Part shown: piece after piece, positions 17,885-27,338 of the stretch
Layout of the letters: each line of letters begins with the position of its first letter
Position numbering within the stretch: position 1 is the stretch's first letter
NCBI RefSeq assembly: GCF_903946935.1
Contig: NZ_CAJAXH010000089.1
Coordinates: 1-64,000, forward strand
Direction of reading: 5' to 3'
DNA from: an uncultured Thiodictyon sp.
Lineage (GTDB): Bacteria > Pseudomonadota > Gammaproteobacteria > Chromatiales > Chromatiaceae
Length of the DNA: 64,000 bases
The notes under the pieces: generated by a model
Told to the model about the DNA's origin: nothing
Database searches by the model: none
Seen by the model: only the letters and a program-made list of their open reading frames with translations
Program-made: the position numbers and the translations under genes

Positions 17885-18628
17885 ATGGCGATGCAGCAAG
17901 TCTTGATCGTGGGCGGCACGTCGGCGATCGGCGAGCAGGTGGCCAGGCGGCTAGCCGTCCGCGGGGCGATGCTTTATCTTACCGGCCGGGATGGCGGGCG
18001 GCTGGCGTCCATCGCGGACGATCTGCGCGTGCGCGGCGCGGCGCGCGTTGCGCCGGAGGGGCTGGACCTAACCCATGGGCCGGCGCTCGCTGGTCTGGTC
18101 AGTCGTGCGGCACAGGCCCTCGTGGGGCTGGATACGGTCTTATTCGCGGCAGGTCTGCTGCCCGATCAGGCACGGGTGAACAAGGATGCGAATCTCTTAC
18201 GCGAGACGCTGGCGGTGAACGCCACGGGCGCCATGGTGGTACTCAACGAGGCCGCTGCCTACTTTGAGCAACAGGGCCACGGCCAGATCGTCGCCATCGG
18301 CTCGGTGGCCGGCGATCGCGGTCGGGCAACCAACTATGCCTATGGGGCGGCCAAGGGGGCGTTGGAAATCTTTATGTCCGGGTTGCGTCAACGCCTGCAG
18401 GGGCGCGGCGTGCAGGTGCTGCTGGTCAAGCCGGGTTTTGTCGATACGCCGATGACCGCTGACTTCGCCAAGGGGCCGCTGTGGGCAAGCCCCGAGCGGG
18501 TGACCAAAGACATCGTCCGGGCCATGGAGCGGGGTCGCTCCGTGATCTACACGCCCTGGTTCTGGCGTTGGATCATGCTCATCATTCGTCATCTTCCTGA
18601 GCGGCTCTTCGTGCGGCTGCGTTTCTGA
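17885..18628 (+). CDS. SDR-family DprE2-like reductase
   Basis: This 247-residue short-chain dehydrogenase has GGTSAIG (10-16) for NAD(P) binding, IGSVAGDRG for the catalytic Ser, and YGAAK as the Tyr-Lys pair. The C-terminus (VKPGFVDTPMTADF, later YTPWFWRWIMLIIRHLPE) matches DprE2, the partner that reduces the 2-keto intermediate to lipid-linked arabinose. Start ATG 17885 lies 17 bases after the DprE1-like stop, behind a purine-rich stretch; the upstream in-frame codons overlap that gene. With its two neighbours it makes a complete epimerisation set. The true sugar is not known from sequence. Confidence 0.85.
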   Translation: MAMQQVLIVGGTSAIGEQVARRLAVRGAMLYLTGRDGGRLASIADDLRVRGAARVAPEGLDLTHGPALAGLVSRAAQALVGLDTVLFAAGLLPDQARVNKDANLLRETLAVNATGAMVVLNEAAAYFEQQGHGQIVAIGSVAGDRGRATNYAYGAAKGALEIFMSGLRQRLQGRGVQVLLVKPGFVDTPMTADFAKGPLWASPERVTKDIVRAMERGRSVIYTPWFWRWIMLIIRHLPERLFVRLRF

Positions 18629-18632
18629 TGGC

Positions 18633-19190
18633 CTACTCATCCCGCCAACCGTGGGTGCGGGCCTTGGCCGACCACACCAGGACATACTGCACGCCGCTCA
18701 CCAGTATGGTGACGAGACAGGCCCAGGTCAGGGCCGTGATCACCCAGTTGGGCATCGGCATGGGTCCGGCGTCGGTAATTGCGGCGATCACCAGCACGAT
18801 CTGAAACAGGGTGTTGATCTTACTGCTCAGTGTCGGCGCGGCCTCTAGCTCCTCGACCCGGTAGTTGTACAGGAGCGCCCCGGCGACAATCACCAGGTCC
18901 CGAAAGATGGCCGCCATCACCAGCCACACCGGGATCAGGCCCATCGAGCCTAAAACCAGTAGACAGCTCACCAGCAGGGCCTTGTCGGCCAGGGGGTCGA
19001 GGATGCCGCCCAAGCGGCTCTGCCAGCCGTAACTCTTTGCCAGAAAGCCGTCCACGCCATCGGAGATACCGGCGACCGCGAACAACACCAGCGCCCAGCC
19101 GAATTGTTGGGTCAACAGCAGCCACACCACCGGGATCACTGCGACCAGGCGCAAGGCACTGATGATGTTTGGGATGTCGCTGGGCCTCAC
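18633..19190 (-). CDS. CDP-alcohol phosphatidyltransferase family protein (PgsA-like)
   Basis: The 185-residue protein with about five membrane helices carries the family motif with spacing D-x2-D-G-x2-A-x8-G-x3-D-x3-D (SDGVDGFLAK, then GGILDPLADK). The family joins a CDP-activated diacylglycerol or alcohol to an acceptor; phosphatidylglycerophosphate synthase is the usual bacterial member of this size. NIISALRL near the start is common in PgsA. The start is GTG 19190. It is convergent with the DprE2-like gene, four bases apart. Acceptor specificity, and whether another pgsA exists, cannot be judged here. Confidence 0.75.
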   Translation of the reverse strand: MRPSDIPNIISALRLVAVIPVVWLLLTQQFGWALVLFAVAGISDGVDGFLAKSYGWQSRLGGILDPLADKALLVSCLLVLGSMGLIPVWLVMAAIFRDLVIVAGALLYNYRVEELEAAPTLSSKINTLFQIVLVIAAITDAGPMPMPNWVITALTWACLVTILVSGVQYVLVWSAKARTHGWRDE

Positions 19191-19322
19191 GTTGGGTAGA
19201 CCGATGGCGCCGGTAAACGGCTGGGAGGCGATATGCTAGCCCGATGGGGCCTCGCTGTCCAAGGCGGTGACGGGCGCGGGATGCGGGTAGAATCGCCCCA
19301 TGTATCCCACCGGAGCCCCCGC

Positions 19323-20396
19323 GTGTCCCAGGAAATCGAACCACAACTCCCCCGATCACTCAGTTACCGCGATGCCGGCGTCGATATCGACGCCGGTGCG
19401 GCCCTCGTCGAGCGCATCAAGCCGCTGGCCGCCGCCACCGCCCGCCCCGGGGTGGTGTCCGGCCTGGGGGGCTTCGGGGCGCTCTTTGCACTGCCCATCC
19501 AGGACTATCGGGAGCCGGTCCTGGTCTCCGGTACCGACGGGGTGGGTACCAAGCTGCGCCTCGCCATCGCGCTCAACCGGCACGACACCATCGGCATCGA
19601 CCTGGTGGCCATGTGTGTCAACGATATCCTGGTGAGCGGTGCCGAGCCGCTGTTTTTCCTCGACTATTACGCGACCGCCCGGTTGGAGTTGGAGGTCGCC
19701 ACCGCGGTGATCGCCGGCATCGCCCGCGGCTGCGAACTGGCGGGCTGCGCCCTGACCGGCGGGGAGACCGCCGAGATGCCCGGGATGTACAGCGCCGGGG
19801 ACTATGACCTGGCGGGCTTCTGCGTGGGCATTGCCGAGCGCTCGGCGCTGATCCTGCCCGAGCGGGTGCGCCCGGGCGACCAATTGATCGGGCTCGCCGC
19901 CTCCGGGCCGCACTCCAACGGTTACTCGCTGATCCGCAAGGTGATCGAGGTGAGCGGGGCGGATCTCAGCGCGGACCTGGATGGGGCGACCCTGGGTGAG
20001 CGGCTGCTCGCCCCCACCCGCATCTATGTGCGCTCGGTGCTGCCGCTCACCCGGGCGCTGAACGTCCACGGTCTGGCCCATATCACCGGCGGCGGTATCA
20101 CCGAGAACCTGCCGCGCGTCCTGCCGCCGGGGACCCAGGCGCGGGTGGATATGGGCAGCTTCCAGCGCCCGGCGGTCTTCGACTGGCTCCAGACCCAGGG
20201 CGGCATCACCGAGGCGGAGCTGCGCCGCACCTTCAACTGCGGCATCGGGATGGTGGTCTGTGTCGCGCCGCAGGATACCGCTGCGGCGCTGGCCATGCTG
20301 CGCTCGGCCGGGGAGGAGGCCTGGGTGCTGGGTGAAATCGAGTCCGCCACCGGCGCGCCGCGGGTGGTCTATGGCGACGCGACAGATCATGACTGA
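19323..20396 (+). CDS. purM: Phosphoribosylformylglycinamidine cyclo-ligase
   Basis: GTG 19323 is preferred: GGAG lies seven bases upstream and it places [14 protein letters not shown] near the N-terminus as in other PurM. An upstream ATG at 19233 would add 30 residues of poor quality. The 357-residue cytoplasmic enzyme performs the fifth step of purine synthesis, ATP-dependent closure of the imidazole ring of AIR. Motifs include [43 protein letters not shown] and [13 protein letters not shown]. It overlaps purN by eight bases, so the two are translationally coupled. Confidence 0.95.
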   Translation: MSQEIEPQLPRSLSYRDAGVDIDAGAALVERIKPLAAATARPGVVSGLGGFGALFALPIQDYREPVLVSGTDGVGTKLRLAIALNRHDTIGIDLVAMCVNDILVSGAEPLFFLDYYATARLELEVATAVIAGIARGCELAGCALTGGETAEMPGMYSAGDYDLAGFCVGIAERSALILPERVRPGDQLIGLAASGPHSNGYSLIRKVIEVSGADLSADLDGATLGERLLAPTRIYVRSVLPLTRALNVHGLAHITGGGITENLPRVLPPGTQARVDMGSFQRPAVFDWLQTQGGITEAELRRTFNCGIGMVVCVAPQDTAAALAMLRSAGEEAWVLGEIESATGAPRVVYGDATDHD

Positions 20397-21066
20397 GGCG
20401 TCTGCGGCTCGGCTTCCGGTGGTCGTGTTGATCTCCGGGGGCGGCAGCAACCTGGGCGCCTTGATCGCGGAGCAGTCCCGCTGGCCCTACCGGATCGCGG
20501 CGGTCATCAGCAACCAGCCCGCCGCCCGGGGGCTGGAACGGGCGCTTGCGGCGGGTATCCCGGCTGAGATCCTGGACCACCGTGACTATCCGGATCGGGC
20601 GGCCTATGACCTGGCCCTGGCCGCGGCCATCGACCGTCATGCCCCTGGCCTGGTGGTGCTGGCCGGCTTCATGCGCATCCTCACGCCGGCCTTTGTCGCC
20701 CGCTATCCCGGGCGGCTGCTCAACATCCACCCGTCACTGTTGCCCAAGTTCCCCGGCCTGCACACCCACCGCCGCGCGCTGGAGGCGGGTGAGCGCGAAC
20801 ATGGGGCAAGCGTCCACTTCGTTACCGCCGAGCTCGATGGCGGCCCGGCGATCATGCAGGCGCGCGTCCCGGTCGTGCCGGGGGACTCGCCCGAGACCCT
20901 GGCGGCTCGGGTGCTGGTGCAGGAGCACCGGCTGTATCCGCCCGTGCTCGGCTGGTTCGCGCAGGGGCGCCTGCGGCTCGGGGAGGATGCCCGCGTGCAG
21001 TTGGATGGGGTGCGACTGGCTGGGCCGCTGGACCTCAACGAATTGCCAGCCGTCCTCGGTATGTGA
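20389..21066 (+). CDS. purN: Phosphoribosylglycinamide formyltransferase
   Basis: Start ATG 20389 overlaps the end of purM; the longer reading upstream is inside purM. The 225-residue enzyme moves a formyl group from 10-formyltetrahydrofolate to GAR, the third step of purine synthesis. It shows [14 protein letters not shown] for the phosphate loop, [20 protein letters not shown] with the catalytic Asn-His, and [12 protein letters not shown] with the catalytic Asp. The length is slightly above the usual 190-215, with the excess at both ends. Confidence 0.93.
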   Translation: MTEASAARLPVVVLISGGGSNLGALIAEQSRWPYRIAAVISNQPAARGLERALAAGIPAEILDHRDYPDRAAYDLALAAAIDRHAPGLVVLAGFMRILTPAFVARYPGRLLNIHPSLLPKFPGLHTHRRALEAGEREHGASVHFVTAELDGGPAIMQARVPVVPGDSPETLAARVLVQEHRLYPPVLGWFAQGRLRLGEDARVQLDGVRLAGPLDLNELPAVLGM

Positions 21067-21103
21067 ACGAGCGACTTGCGTTCATCCTAAATCCGGCAAT
21101 TGC

Positions 21104-21233
21104 TCACACAAAGACACAAAGAACACAAAGAAAAACAGATCATTGGATACGCTGGACCGATCGCCGGGCTGGCGACCTCGTCGACCAACATATCTCGCTG
21201 AAAATCTTTGTGATCTTTGTGCCTCCGTGTGAG
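21104..21233. repeat. CACAAAG-type inverted repeat
   Basis: The left arm 21104-21133 contains CACAAAGACACAAAGAACAC, and a related inverted arm (CTTTGTGATCTTTGTG) runs at about 21205-21232. It is AT-richer than its surroundings. It sits between convergent purN and the histidine kinase gene, so it may also end transcription. Confidence 0.65.
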
Positions 21234-21246
21234 AACTACTCCAGGT

Positions 21247-22701
21247 TTACGGCGAATTAGGCTGGGGTAGGTCGGTCGCCAGGGCCGCCCCCCGCTCCAG
21301 TCGTATCCGCACCCGCAGGCCGGGGGCGTTGTCCAGGAGTTCGATGGTGGCGCCGTGCAGTTGGATCACGGCCTGCACCAGGCTCAAGCCCAGGCCGCTG
21401 CCGGGGGTGGAGCGGCTGTGGTCGGCACGAAAGAAGCGGCGGAAGACCTCGGCGCGCAGCCCCGCGGGGATGCCGGGGCCGCTGTCGGCGACCTCCATGA
21501 GGATGTCCTGTTCGGTGCCGGTGAGACGCAGGTCGACCAGGCCGCCTTCGGGGGTGTATTTCACCGCGTTGTCGACCAGGTTGCCGAGGGCCTGGAATAA
21601 CAGGTCGCGATCGCCGATGACCCAGGCGTTGCGGGGGGCACTGAAGGTCAGTTGCTGCAGCCGTTCGGCCGCGACCGGCTCATAGAGTTCCGCCAGATCC
21701 GCGACCAAGGGCACCAGGTCGACCGGGGCGAAGGCGGCGCGCCGGCCGCCGGCCTCAATGCGGGCGATGCGCAGCAGTGCATTGAAGGTGGTGAGCAGTT
21801 CCTCGGCGTCGGCGATGGTCTCCTCGGCGGTGGCCCCCGCCGGGTGGGTGTCGCCCAGTTCGGCGCGCAGCAGCTCCAGCTTGGTGCGCAGACGCGTCAG
21901 GGGAGTGCGCAGGTCGTGGGCGATGTTGTCCGAGACTTGGCGCACCCCGTCCATCAGTGACTCGATGCGCGAGAGCATCTGGTTGAGACCGGCGGCGAGT
22001 TGGTCGAAGTCGTCGTTGCTGCCCCCCACTGGGATGCGGCGCGACAGGTCGCCCTCCATGATCTCGCGGCTGATCTGGTTGATCGCCTCCAGGCGGCGCA
22101 GGACGCGGTGGCTCAACACCCAGCCGCCGAGCAGGGCCAGTGCGGCGGTGATGGCCAGGCCCCAGGTCAATGCGTCGAGGATCAGGTGGCGGGTCCCCTC
22201 CAGGTCACGCACGTCGCGTCCCACCAGCAGCAGCAGGTCGCCGCGTAGCCGGAACACCTGGCCGCGGGCGGCGTGCTCTTCGGCCTGATTCGGCCCGCGG
22301 TTGCGCAGCCGAAAGTGGATCCAGCCGTCGGCGGCCAGGAACCCGGCGGGCCAGCGATCGAGGTTGCCGAGCAGCGGCTTTAAGTCCGCATCCGCCAGGA
22401 GGTAGAGCCCGGCCCCGGCCGGGTCGCGGGCGATGCGCTCCTGGATGACGGTGCTCAGTCCGGGCAATCCACGCTGCCGGTACTGCTCGGCCAGCCCCTG
22501 GATTTCGGCGCCGATGGTGGCGTCGGTCTGGCGGTCCATGAAACCGGCCGTGGACCAATAGATGAAACCGAGCAGTATGCCGACCGAGATCGACAGCAAG
22601 AGCATGTAGAGCAGTGCGAGCCGGAAGCTCGAACTCTTCAGCACCCGGGTCGCGCGCACCCACAGTTCGTGGCGGCGTCGGCCCACCGCGGCGGGGTTCA
22701 T
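21247..22701 (-). CDS. Sensor histidine kinase (OmpR-type partner)
   Basis: This 484-residue membrane kinase has helix 1 near 25-50, a periplasmic sensor of about 130 residues, helix 2 near 180-200 and a HAMP segment. HisKA follows with SDNIAHDLRTPLTRLR, where His is the phosphoacceptor. The ATPase domain has DNAVKYTPEGG, DSGPGIP and GSGLGLSLV. It overlaps the response-regulator gene by four bases and follows it in one operon. The adjacent DegP-type protease suggests an envelope-stress theme, but the signal is unknown. Confidence 0.9.
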   Translation of the reverse strand: MNPAAVGRRRHELWVRATRVLKSSSFRLALLYMLLLSISVGILLGFIYWSTAGFMDRQTDATIGAEIQGLAEQYRQRGLPGLSTVIQERIARDPAGAGLYLLADADLKPLLGNLDRWPAGFLAADGWIHFRLRNRGPNQAEEHAARGQVFRLRGDLLLLVGRDVRDLEGTRHLILDALTWGLAITAALALLGGWVLSHRVLRRLEAINQISREIMEGDLSRRIPVGGSNDDFDQLAAGLNQMLSRIESLMDGVRQVSDNIAHDLRTPLTRLRTKLELLRAELGDTHPAGATAEETIADAEELLTTFNALLRIARIEAGGRRAAFAPVDLVPLVADLAELYEPVAAERLQQLTFSAPRNAWVIGDRDLLFQALGNLVDNAVKYTPEGGLVDLRLTGTEQDILMEVADSGPGIPAGLRAEVFRRFFRADHSRSTPGSGLGLSLVQAVIQLHGATIELLDNAPGLRVRIRLERGAALATDLPQPNSP

Positions 22702-23372
22702 GGGGCGCGCAGCATATAGCCCGCGCCGCGCACCGTGTGCAGCAACGGGGTCTCGAAATCACGGTCGATCTTGCCGCGCAGGCGGCTGATGTGGACATCG
22801 ATGATGTTGGTCTGGGGGTCGAAATGATAGTCCCAGACCTGTTCCAGCAGCATGGTGCGGGTGACCACCTGGCCGGCGTGGCGCAGCAGGTATTCCAGCA
22901 GGCGGAACTCGCGCGGCTGGAGCGCGATCGGGTGTCCGGCGCGGGTGACCTCGCGTTTGAGCAGGTCCATCTCCAGGTCGCCGATCCGCAGCCGGGTCTC
23001 GGGGGCGTCGGCCGCCCCGCGCCGCAGCAAGGCCTCCAGGCGGGCGTGCAGTTCGGAGAAGGCGAATGGCTTGACCAGATAGTCGTCGCCGCCGGCGCGC
23101 AGGCCCTCCACCCGATCATCCACCTCGCCCAGGGCGGACAGGATCAGGACCGGGGTCTGGTTGCCGGCGGCGCGCAGTGTGCGCAGGATCCCCAGACCGT
23201 CCAGTCCGGGGAGCATGCGGTCGAGAATGAGCGCGTCATAGTCGCCGCTGGCCGCCATGAGCAGCCCCTCGCGACCGTCGGCGGCATAGTCGGTCAGGGT
23301 GCCGACCTCGCCCAAGGCCTTGCGCAGGTAATCCGCTACATGGCGGTCGTCTTCGATCAAGAGTACTCGCAT
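22698..23372 (-). CDS. OmpR/PhoB-family response regulator
   Basis: Start ATG 23372 gives the standard MRVLLIEDD beginning; the upstream in-frame codons are repeat-like and rejected. The receiver domain has acidic residues 7-9, phosphoacceptor Asp 51 (LILDRMLPGLDG) and Lys in LVKPFAF. A winged-helix trans_reg_C domain ends the 224-residue protein (LQPREFRLLEYLL, then DVHISRLRGKID). It is the first gene of the pair with the histidine kinase. Confidence 0.93.
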   Translation of the reverse strand: MRVLLIEDDRHVADYLRKALGEVGTLTDYAADGREGLLMAASGDYDALILDRMLPGLDGLGILRTLRAAGNQTPVLILSALGEVDDRVEGLRAGGDDYLVKPFAFSELHARLEALLRRGAADAPETRLRIGDLEMDLLKREVTRAGHPIALQPREFRLLEYLLRHAGQVVTRTMLLEQVWDYHFDPQTNIIDVHISRLRGKIDRDFETPLLHTVRGAGYMLRAP

Positions 23373-23551
23373 AGGCGGATCATACCGGAAAAAAAGGGCC
23401 GTCCCTGGCCGGCGGATGGCTGAAACGGCAGCCGGGTGGGGGGTCCCGGGCCGGGGCGCATCCCAGAAACCGTCAATCGATGAAGTCGCGCCGCGAGCGC
23501 ACTCCAACCCTTCCTCCCCCCTCGGGGCGGGCCGGAGAGAGGGAACGGCCA

Positions 23552-23577
23552 GGCGCCCGCCAGGCGGTGCGGGCGCC
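23552..23577. terminator. Hairpin downstream of the DegP-type gene
   Basis: GGCGCCCGC and GCGGGCGCC form a perfect 9-bp stem around an 8-base loop, just after the stop of the minus-strand protease gene. No T run follows, so intrinsic terminator function is only possible. Confidence 0.4.
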
Positions 23578-23584
23578 ATGGCCG

Positions 23585-25120
23585 TTAGGCCGCGAAGGGT
23601 ATCGCGATAAACATGGGCCGCCCGTCCTTTTCCACCCGCAACATCACCGCGCTACGCTTGGTCGCGGCGGCCGCGCGGATGGCCTCGACGGCCTGGGTGG
23701 GGGTGCTCACCGGCGCACCGCCGACCATGGAGATGAGGCAACCGGCCGTGATCCCCGCCTCGTCGGCTGGGCTCCCGGGCTGGACTTGGGCGACATAGAC
23801 GCCCCGGCTACCGGGGGCCAGGCCCAATTGCTGGCGCAGTTCGGGGGTGAGCGGCGCCAAGCGCAGGCCGAGTTGTGCCTTGGCCTGGTCGCCGGCGCCC
23901 TGGCCCTCGTCCTTGGCCAGTGACTCGTCGCTTGGCATGGTGCCGACCTTGACCTTGACCGTCTCGGGCTGGCCGGATCGCACCAACTCCACGGCGATCT
24001 CGGTCCCGGCCTTGGTCGCTGCGATCAGCTTGGGCAGGTCTTTGTAGTCCTTGATGGTCTGGCCACCGGCCTTGAGGATCACGTCGCCGGCCTTGATGTT
24101 GGTTCCGGCCGCGGGGCCATCGGGCAGGACATCGGCCACTAGGACGCCGGCGGTGCCGTTGAGGCCCATGGCGGCGGCCATGTCCTCGGTGACCGGCTGG
24201 ATCTGGAGTCCGAGCCAGCCGCGTTCAACCCGTCCCTCGGCGCGCAGTTCGGCCACGACGCTCTTGACGGTCTCGGCCGGGATCGCGAAGCCGATGCCCA
24301 CACTGCCGCCGGTGGGGGAGTAAATGGCGGTGTTGACGCCGATCACCCGCCCATAGGCGTCGAACAGTGGCCCGCCTGAGTTGCCGCGGTTGATCGGGGC
24401 GTCGATCTGGATATAGTCGTCGTAGGGGCCGGCGTGGATATCACGCCCACGCGCTGAGACGATGCCGGCGGTAACCGTCCCGCCGAGGCCGAAGGGGTTG
24501 CCGACCGCCAGCACCCAGTCCCCGACCCGGGCGGACTTGGATTCGGTGAGATCCACGGCCGGCAGGGGGTGGCCGGCCTCGATCTTGAGCAGGGCCAAGT
24601 CGGTCTTCTCGTCACGGCCCAGGACCTTGGCCTTGTGTTTGCTGCCGTCATTGAGCGTCACTGTGATCTCGTTGGCCCCGTCAACGACATGGTTGTTGGT
24701 GACCACGAGACCCGTGGGGTCGATGATGAAGCCCGAGCCGGCACCCTCGGCCCGGTGGCCGCCGGGCCGCCCGTGCGGCATGCCGGGTTGCTCGAAGAAG
24801 CGCTTGAAGAACTCCTCCATGGGCGCTCCATCGGGTAACCCTTGAGGCCCAAACGATTGCTCGGGCGCCCCCTCTGCAACCACGGTCACGTTGACCACGG
24901 CGGGCGAGACCCGTTCGGCCACGTCGGCGAAGCTCGGCATGGCCGGTGCCACGACGGCGGCGGCGCCCGGGGTGGCGGCCGGCGGCATGGCGGATTGGGC
25001 GGCAACGCCCCCGCCGATCGCCAGGGCCAGGGCGACGGCGGTAGCCATGGCCCCGCGGGTCAGGTTCGCCGTGAGGCGGGGGCGGGTGGCGTGGGTGCGG
25101 TGCGGTGCTGCGGTATACAT
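23585..25120 (-). CDS. DegP/DegQ-type periplasmic serine protease
   Basis: The 511-residue protein starts with a signal sequence (hydrophobic core about 24-40). The trypsin-like domain shows the triad in VTNNHVVDG (His, about 145), KTDLALLKIE (Asp) and INRGNSGGPLF (Ser). Two PDZ domains follow (about 290-380 and 400-500). These proteases and chaperones degrade or refold damaged envelope proteins. An AGGAAA ribosome site precedes ATG 25120. Together with the two-component genes it forms an envelope-maintenance neighbourhood; the separate hairpin argues for an independent transcript. Confidence 0.93.
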   Translation of the reverse strand: MYTAAPHRTHATRPRLTANLTRGAMATAVALALAIGGGVAAQSAMPPAATPGAAAVVAPAMPSFADVAERVSPAVVNVTVVAEGAPEQSFGPQGLPDGAPMEEFFKRFFEQPGMPHGRPGGHRAEGAGSGFIIDPTGLVVTNNHVVDGANEITVTLNDGSKHKAKVLGRDEKTDLALLKIEAGHPLPAVDLTESKSARVGDWVLAVGNPFGLGGTVTAGIVSARGRDIHAGPYDDYIQIDAPINRGNSGGPLFDAYGRVIGVNTAIYSPTGGSVGIGFAIPAETVKSVVAELRAEGRVERGWLGLQIQPVTEDMAAAMGLNGTAGVLVADVLPDGPAAGTNIKAGDVILKAGGQTIKDYKDLPKLIAATKAGTEIAVELVRSGQPETVKVKVGTMPSDESLAKDEGQGAGDQAKAQLGLRLAPLTPELRQQLGLAPGSRGVYVAQVQPGSPADEAGITAGCLISMVGGAPVSTPTQAVEAIRAAAATKRSAVMLRVEKDGRPMFIAIPFAA

Positions 25121-25360
25121 GGATTGATTTCCTGCCGATCGATCGGCGCGTCACGCTTGGTTTGTTCAGTAGGGCTCGCGCCGACGCGGGCGGGCCTTGC
25201 CTTGGGTTCCAAGTATGGGGGTTGAGGCGCTTCTGCGACCTTTCCGGCCCGTTACATTTTTGTTAGATGCGCCAGTTGCAGCGACTGGACTTCCCGGGTA
25301 ACGTTGGGTCGCTTGTCACTGCGGTCACACCACATAGAAAATTGTTCGGGAGGTACCTCG

Positions 25361-25927
25361 ATGCAGAAAGTTCCCTTAGCCTTGGTTGCTGGTCTTGCCG
25401 TCGGCGCTGCCGGTCTCGCGCCGCTCGCCGTCGCCGAGACGACCTTGACCCCGGTCGCTGGCGAGGCCACTGTCACTGAGCTCACCGGGACCGTGGTGGT
25501 GGTCAATACGCAGACCCGCAAGATGACCATCAAGACCCCGGAGGGCCGCTTCGAGCTGATCGATATCCCCGAGCAGGTCACGCGCATCGACCAGATCAAG
25601 ATTGGCGACAAGGTCGCCATCAGCGAGTCCGAGGCGGTGCTGGTGAGCCTGGAGCAGGGGCGCGACGCGGGCTCCATGGGTGCCATCGGCGACACCAAGG
25701 TGCAGCGTGACCCGGGTGTCAAACCCGGCGGGACCATCACCGAGACGCTCAAGCTTTACGGCAAGGTGGAATCGGTGGATCGGGCCCGCTCGCGCGTGAC
25801 CATTCGTGGACCTCAGAAGACCGTTACCCTGACCGTCAAGGACCCGGCGATCCTCGGTCAACTGAAGCCCGGCGACGGGGTGATCGCCAACTATATACGT
25901 ATCCTCACCGGCAAGATCGTCAAGTAA
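25361..25927 (+). CDS. Periplasmic beta-rich protein of unknown function
   Basis: ATG 25361 has a strong GGGAGG ribosome site; upstream codons are ignored. The 188-residue product has a signal peptide ending AVA-ET (about residue 25). After it come two short beta repeats of similar design: VTELTGTVVVVNTQTRKMTIKT and, later, YGKVESVDRARSRVTIRGP. Both are followed by segments ending in KIGD/KPGD. I do not recognise a named family. It is divergent from the DegP-type gene across about 240 bases that probably carry both promoters. Confidence 0.7.
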   Translation: MQKVPLALVAGLAVGAAGLAPLAVAETTLTPVAGEATVTELTGTVVVVNTQTRKMTIKTPEGRFELIDIPEQVTRIDQIKIGDKVAISESEAVLVSLEQGRDAGSMGAIGDTKVQRDPGVKPGGTITETLKLYGKVESVDRARSRVTIRGPQKTVTLTVKDPAILGQLKPGDGVIANYIRILTGKIVK

Positions 25928-25943
25928 TCAGCGAGTCATCCCT

Positions 25944-26438
25944 ATGAGTAATCTGATCGTCGTCTCATTTCCCGAGGAGCACCTGGCCTTCGAGTTGCGC
26001 GCGGCCCTCGTGAATATGCAAAAGGAGTATCTGATCGAGATGGAGGACGTGGTGATCGTCACCAAGGATGCGGCGGGGAAGGTCAAGCTCCATCAGGCGG
26101 TGAATCTGACCGCCCTGGGGGCGGCCAGCGGCGGCTTTTGGGGACTGCTGATCGGTATGCTATTCCTCAATCCGCTGCTGGGTGCCGCGGTGGGTGCGGG
26201 GGCCGGCGCATTGTCCGGACGTTTCACCGATCTGGGCATCAACGATGAATTCATGAAGGACCTGGCAGAACACTTCCAGCCCGGTTGTTCCGCCATTTTC
26301 ATCCTGGTGAAGAAGGCTACGCCGGATAAGGTCTTGGCGGGTCTAGAGCAGTTCAAGGGTAAGGGTAAGGTCATCCAGACCTCACTCACCAAGGATGAAG
26401 AGCAGGGCTTGCGCGACTTCCTTGAGACGCAGCCCTAA
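25944..26438 (+). CDS. DUF1269-family membrane-associated protein
   Basis: The 164-residue protein begins MSNLIVVSFPEEHLAFELRAAL and has a central Gly-rich hydrophobic hairpin (about 60-90, FWGLLIGMLFLNPLLGAA), the hallmark of DUF1269. The function of the family is unknown. It is 17 bases downstream of the periplasmic protein gene, and the two are probably cotranscribed. Confidence 0.85.
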   Translation: MSNLIVVSFPEEHLAFELRAALVNMQKEYLIEMEDVVIVTKDAAGKVKLHQAVNLTALGAASGGFWGLLIGMLFLNPLLGAAVGAGAGALSGRFTDLGINDEFMKDLAEHFQPGCSAIFILVKKATPDKVLAGLEQFKGKGKVIQTSLTKDEEQGLRDFLETQP

Positions 26439-26440
26439 GT

Positions 26441-26478
26441 CCACACCGGGGCGCGCTGATGGCGCGCGTCCGGCGTGG
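26441..26478. terminator. Bidirectional hairpin between convergent genes
   Basis: CCACACCGG-GGCGCGC pairs with GCGCGC-CCGG-CGTGG around a short loop. It lies between the DUF1269 gene and the convergent acyltransferase gene, where a shared terminator is expected. There is no T tract. Confidence 0.4.
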
Positions 26479-26493
26479 CCTTGGCGCCGTTGG

Positions 26494-27264
26494 CTATTTT
26501 CGCAGATCGGGTGCGAACTCCGGTTCTAAACCCTGCATCCAGTAGGCGAAGATGGCCGGGCGTCTTTTTTGGAGATGGCGTTCCATCGTTTCGACCTCCA
26601 GGACGTAAGGGCTAACCGGTCCATAATAGTCCACCACTGGGCCGATCGGATGGAAATGATAACCGATACGTTTCAGTAGCAACTGGAGGCTGCGTTCCAT
26701 GGCGACGACCCAGTGTGTAATGCCCTGTCGCTTGGTCTCGTGGTAGATCAACTTATAGAGCCCCGCAATGATCTCGTGCCCCGCCTCGGGGGGTCTCAGG
26801 TCGATCTCGTCCGCGACTGTGGTGGGGTGCGGGCGTGCCGGCCCGCCGTAAATCGTATCGTCTATGCGGTGGCGGAAGGTCTTACCAACCGCGAGCCGGG
26901 AGATTTCAGCGTAGCGCTCCAGGGCCGGATGCCCCGGTTTCCGGAAATAGGCATAATCCGGATTGAAATCGCAATGCCTCTGCAAGGGAAAGCCGAGCGG
27001 GGAGTGCAGGATCAGGCGCGCTGTCCCGGCCGTCTGCTGGTTGAATCGATGTCGGCCAACCAGCTGCACCGCAGAGCGGTCATAGCGGTCCCGTTCCAAG
27101 TGGTCCGGATATTCGCTTGACGGCAGGAAGCCACGCTCTTCGCAATAGACCTGATAGCGGACCCTAAAGGCCTCAGCGAGTGCCTCTGCGCCTTCCGCGC
27201 GGAAGAATTCAAAATAATTTGTATAGATCCAGTGTTGGGGGTTGAAGGGCTCGATGATGGTCAT
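26494..27264 (-). CDS. PEP-CTERM/exosortase-associated acyltransferase (FeeM/LuxI-like GNAT)
   Basis: The 256-residue protein resembles N-acyl amino acid synthases and autoinducer synthases. Its N-terminus has FRVRYQVYCEERGFLP, followed by ERDRYDRSAVQLVG, GTARLILHS and ERYAEISRLAVGKTFR. Members annotated with exosortase systems are thought to join an acyl-ACP fatty acid to an amino acid or related amine. No exosortase or PEP-CTERM protein is in this window. It is divergent from the ThiF-family gene 74 bases away, suggesting a shared control region and possibly one pathway. The substrate is not deducible. Confidence 0.75.
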   Translation of the reverse strand: MTIIEPFNPQHWIYTNYFEFFRAEGAEALAEAFRVRYQVYCEERGFLPSSEYPDHLERDRYDRSAVQLVGRHRFNQQTAGTARLILHSPLGFPLQRHCDFNPDYAYFRKPGHPALERYAEISRLAVGKTFRHRIDDTIYGGPARPHPTTVADEIDLRPPEAGHEIIAGLYKLIYHETKRQGITHWVVAMERSLQLLLKRIGYHFHPIGPVVDYYGPVSPYVLEVETMERHLQKRRPAIFAYWMQGLEPEFAPDLRK

Positions 27265-27338
27265 TGTTGTTATGCGTCAGTGGTCAAGGATGGCTGCGAG
27301 CGCGCTGATTTTCGGTCTGAGTGCGGTGCTCGTAAGCT

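Noticed and set aside
22698-23579. Longer start for the response regulator (23579)
   Set aside because: The extra 69 residues have no family similarity; MRVLLIEDD at 23372 is the standard start.
26494-27264. Complete exosortase/PEP-CTERM system
   Set aside because: Only the associated acyltransferase is present; no exosortase or protein with a C-terminal PEP motif was found in the window.
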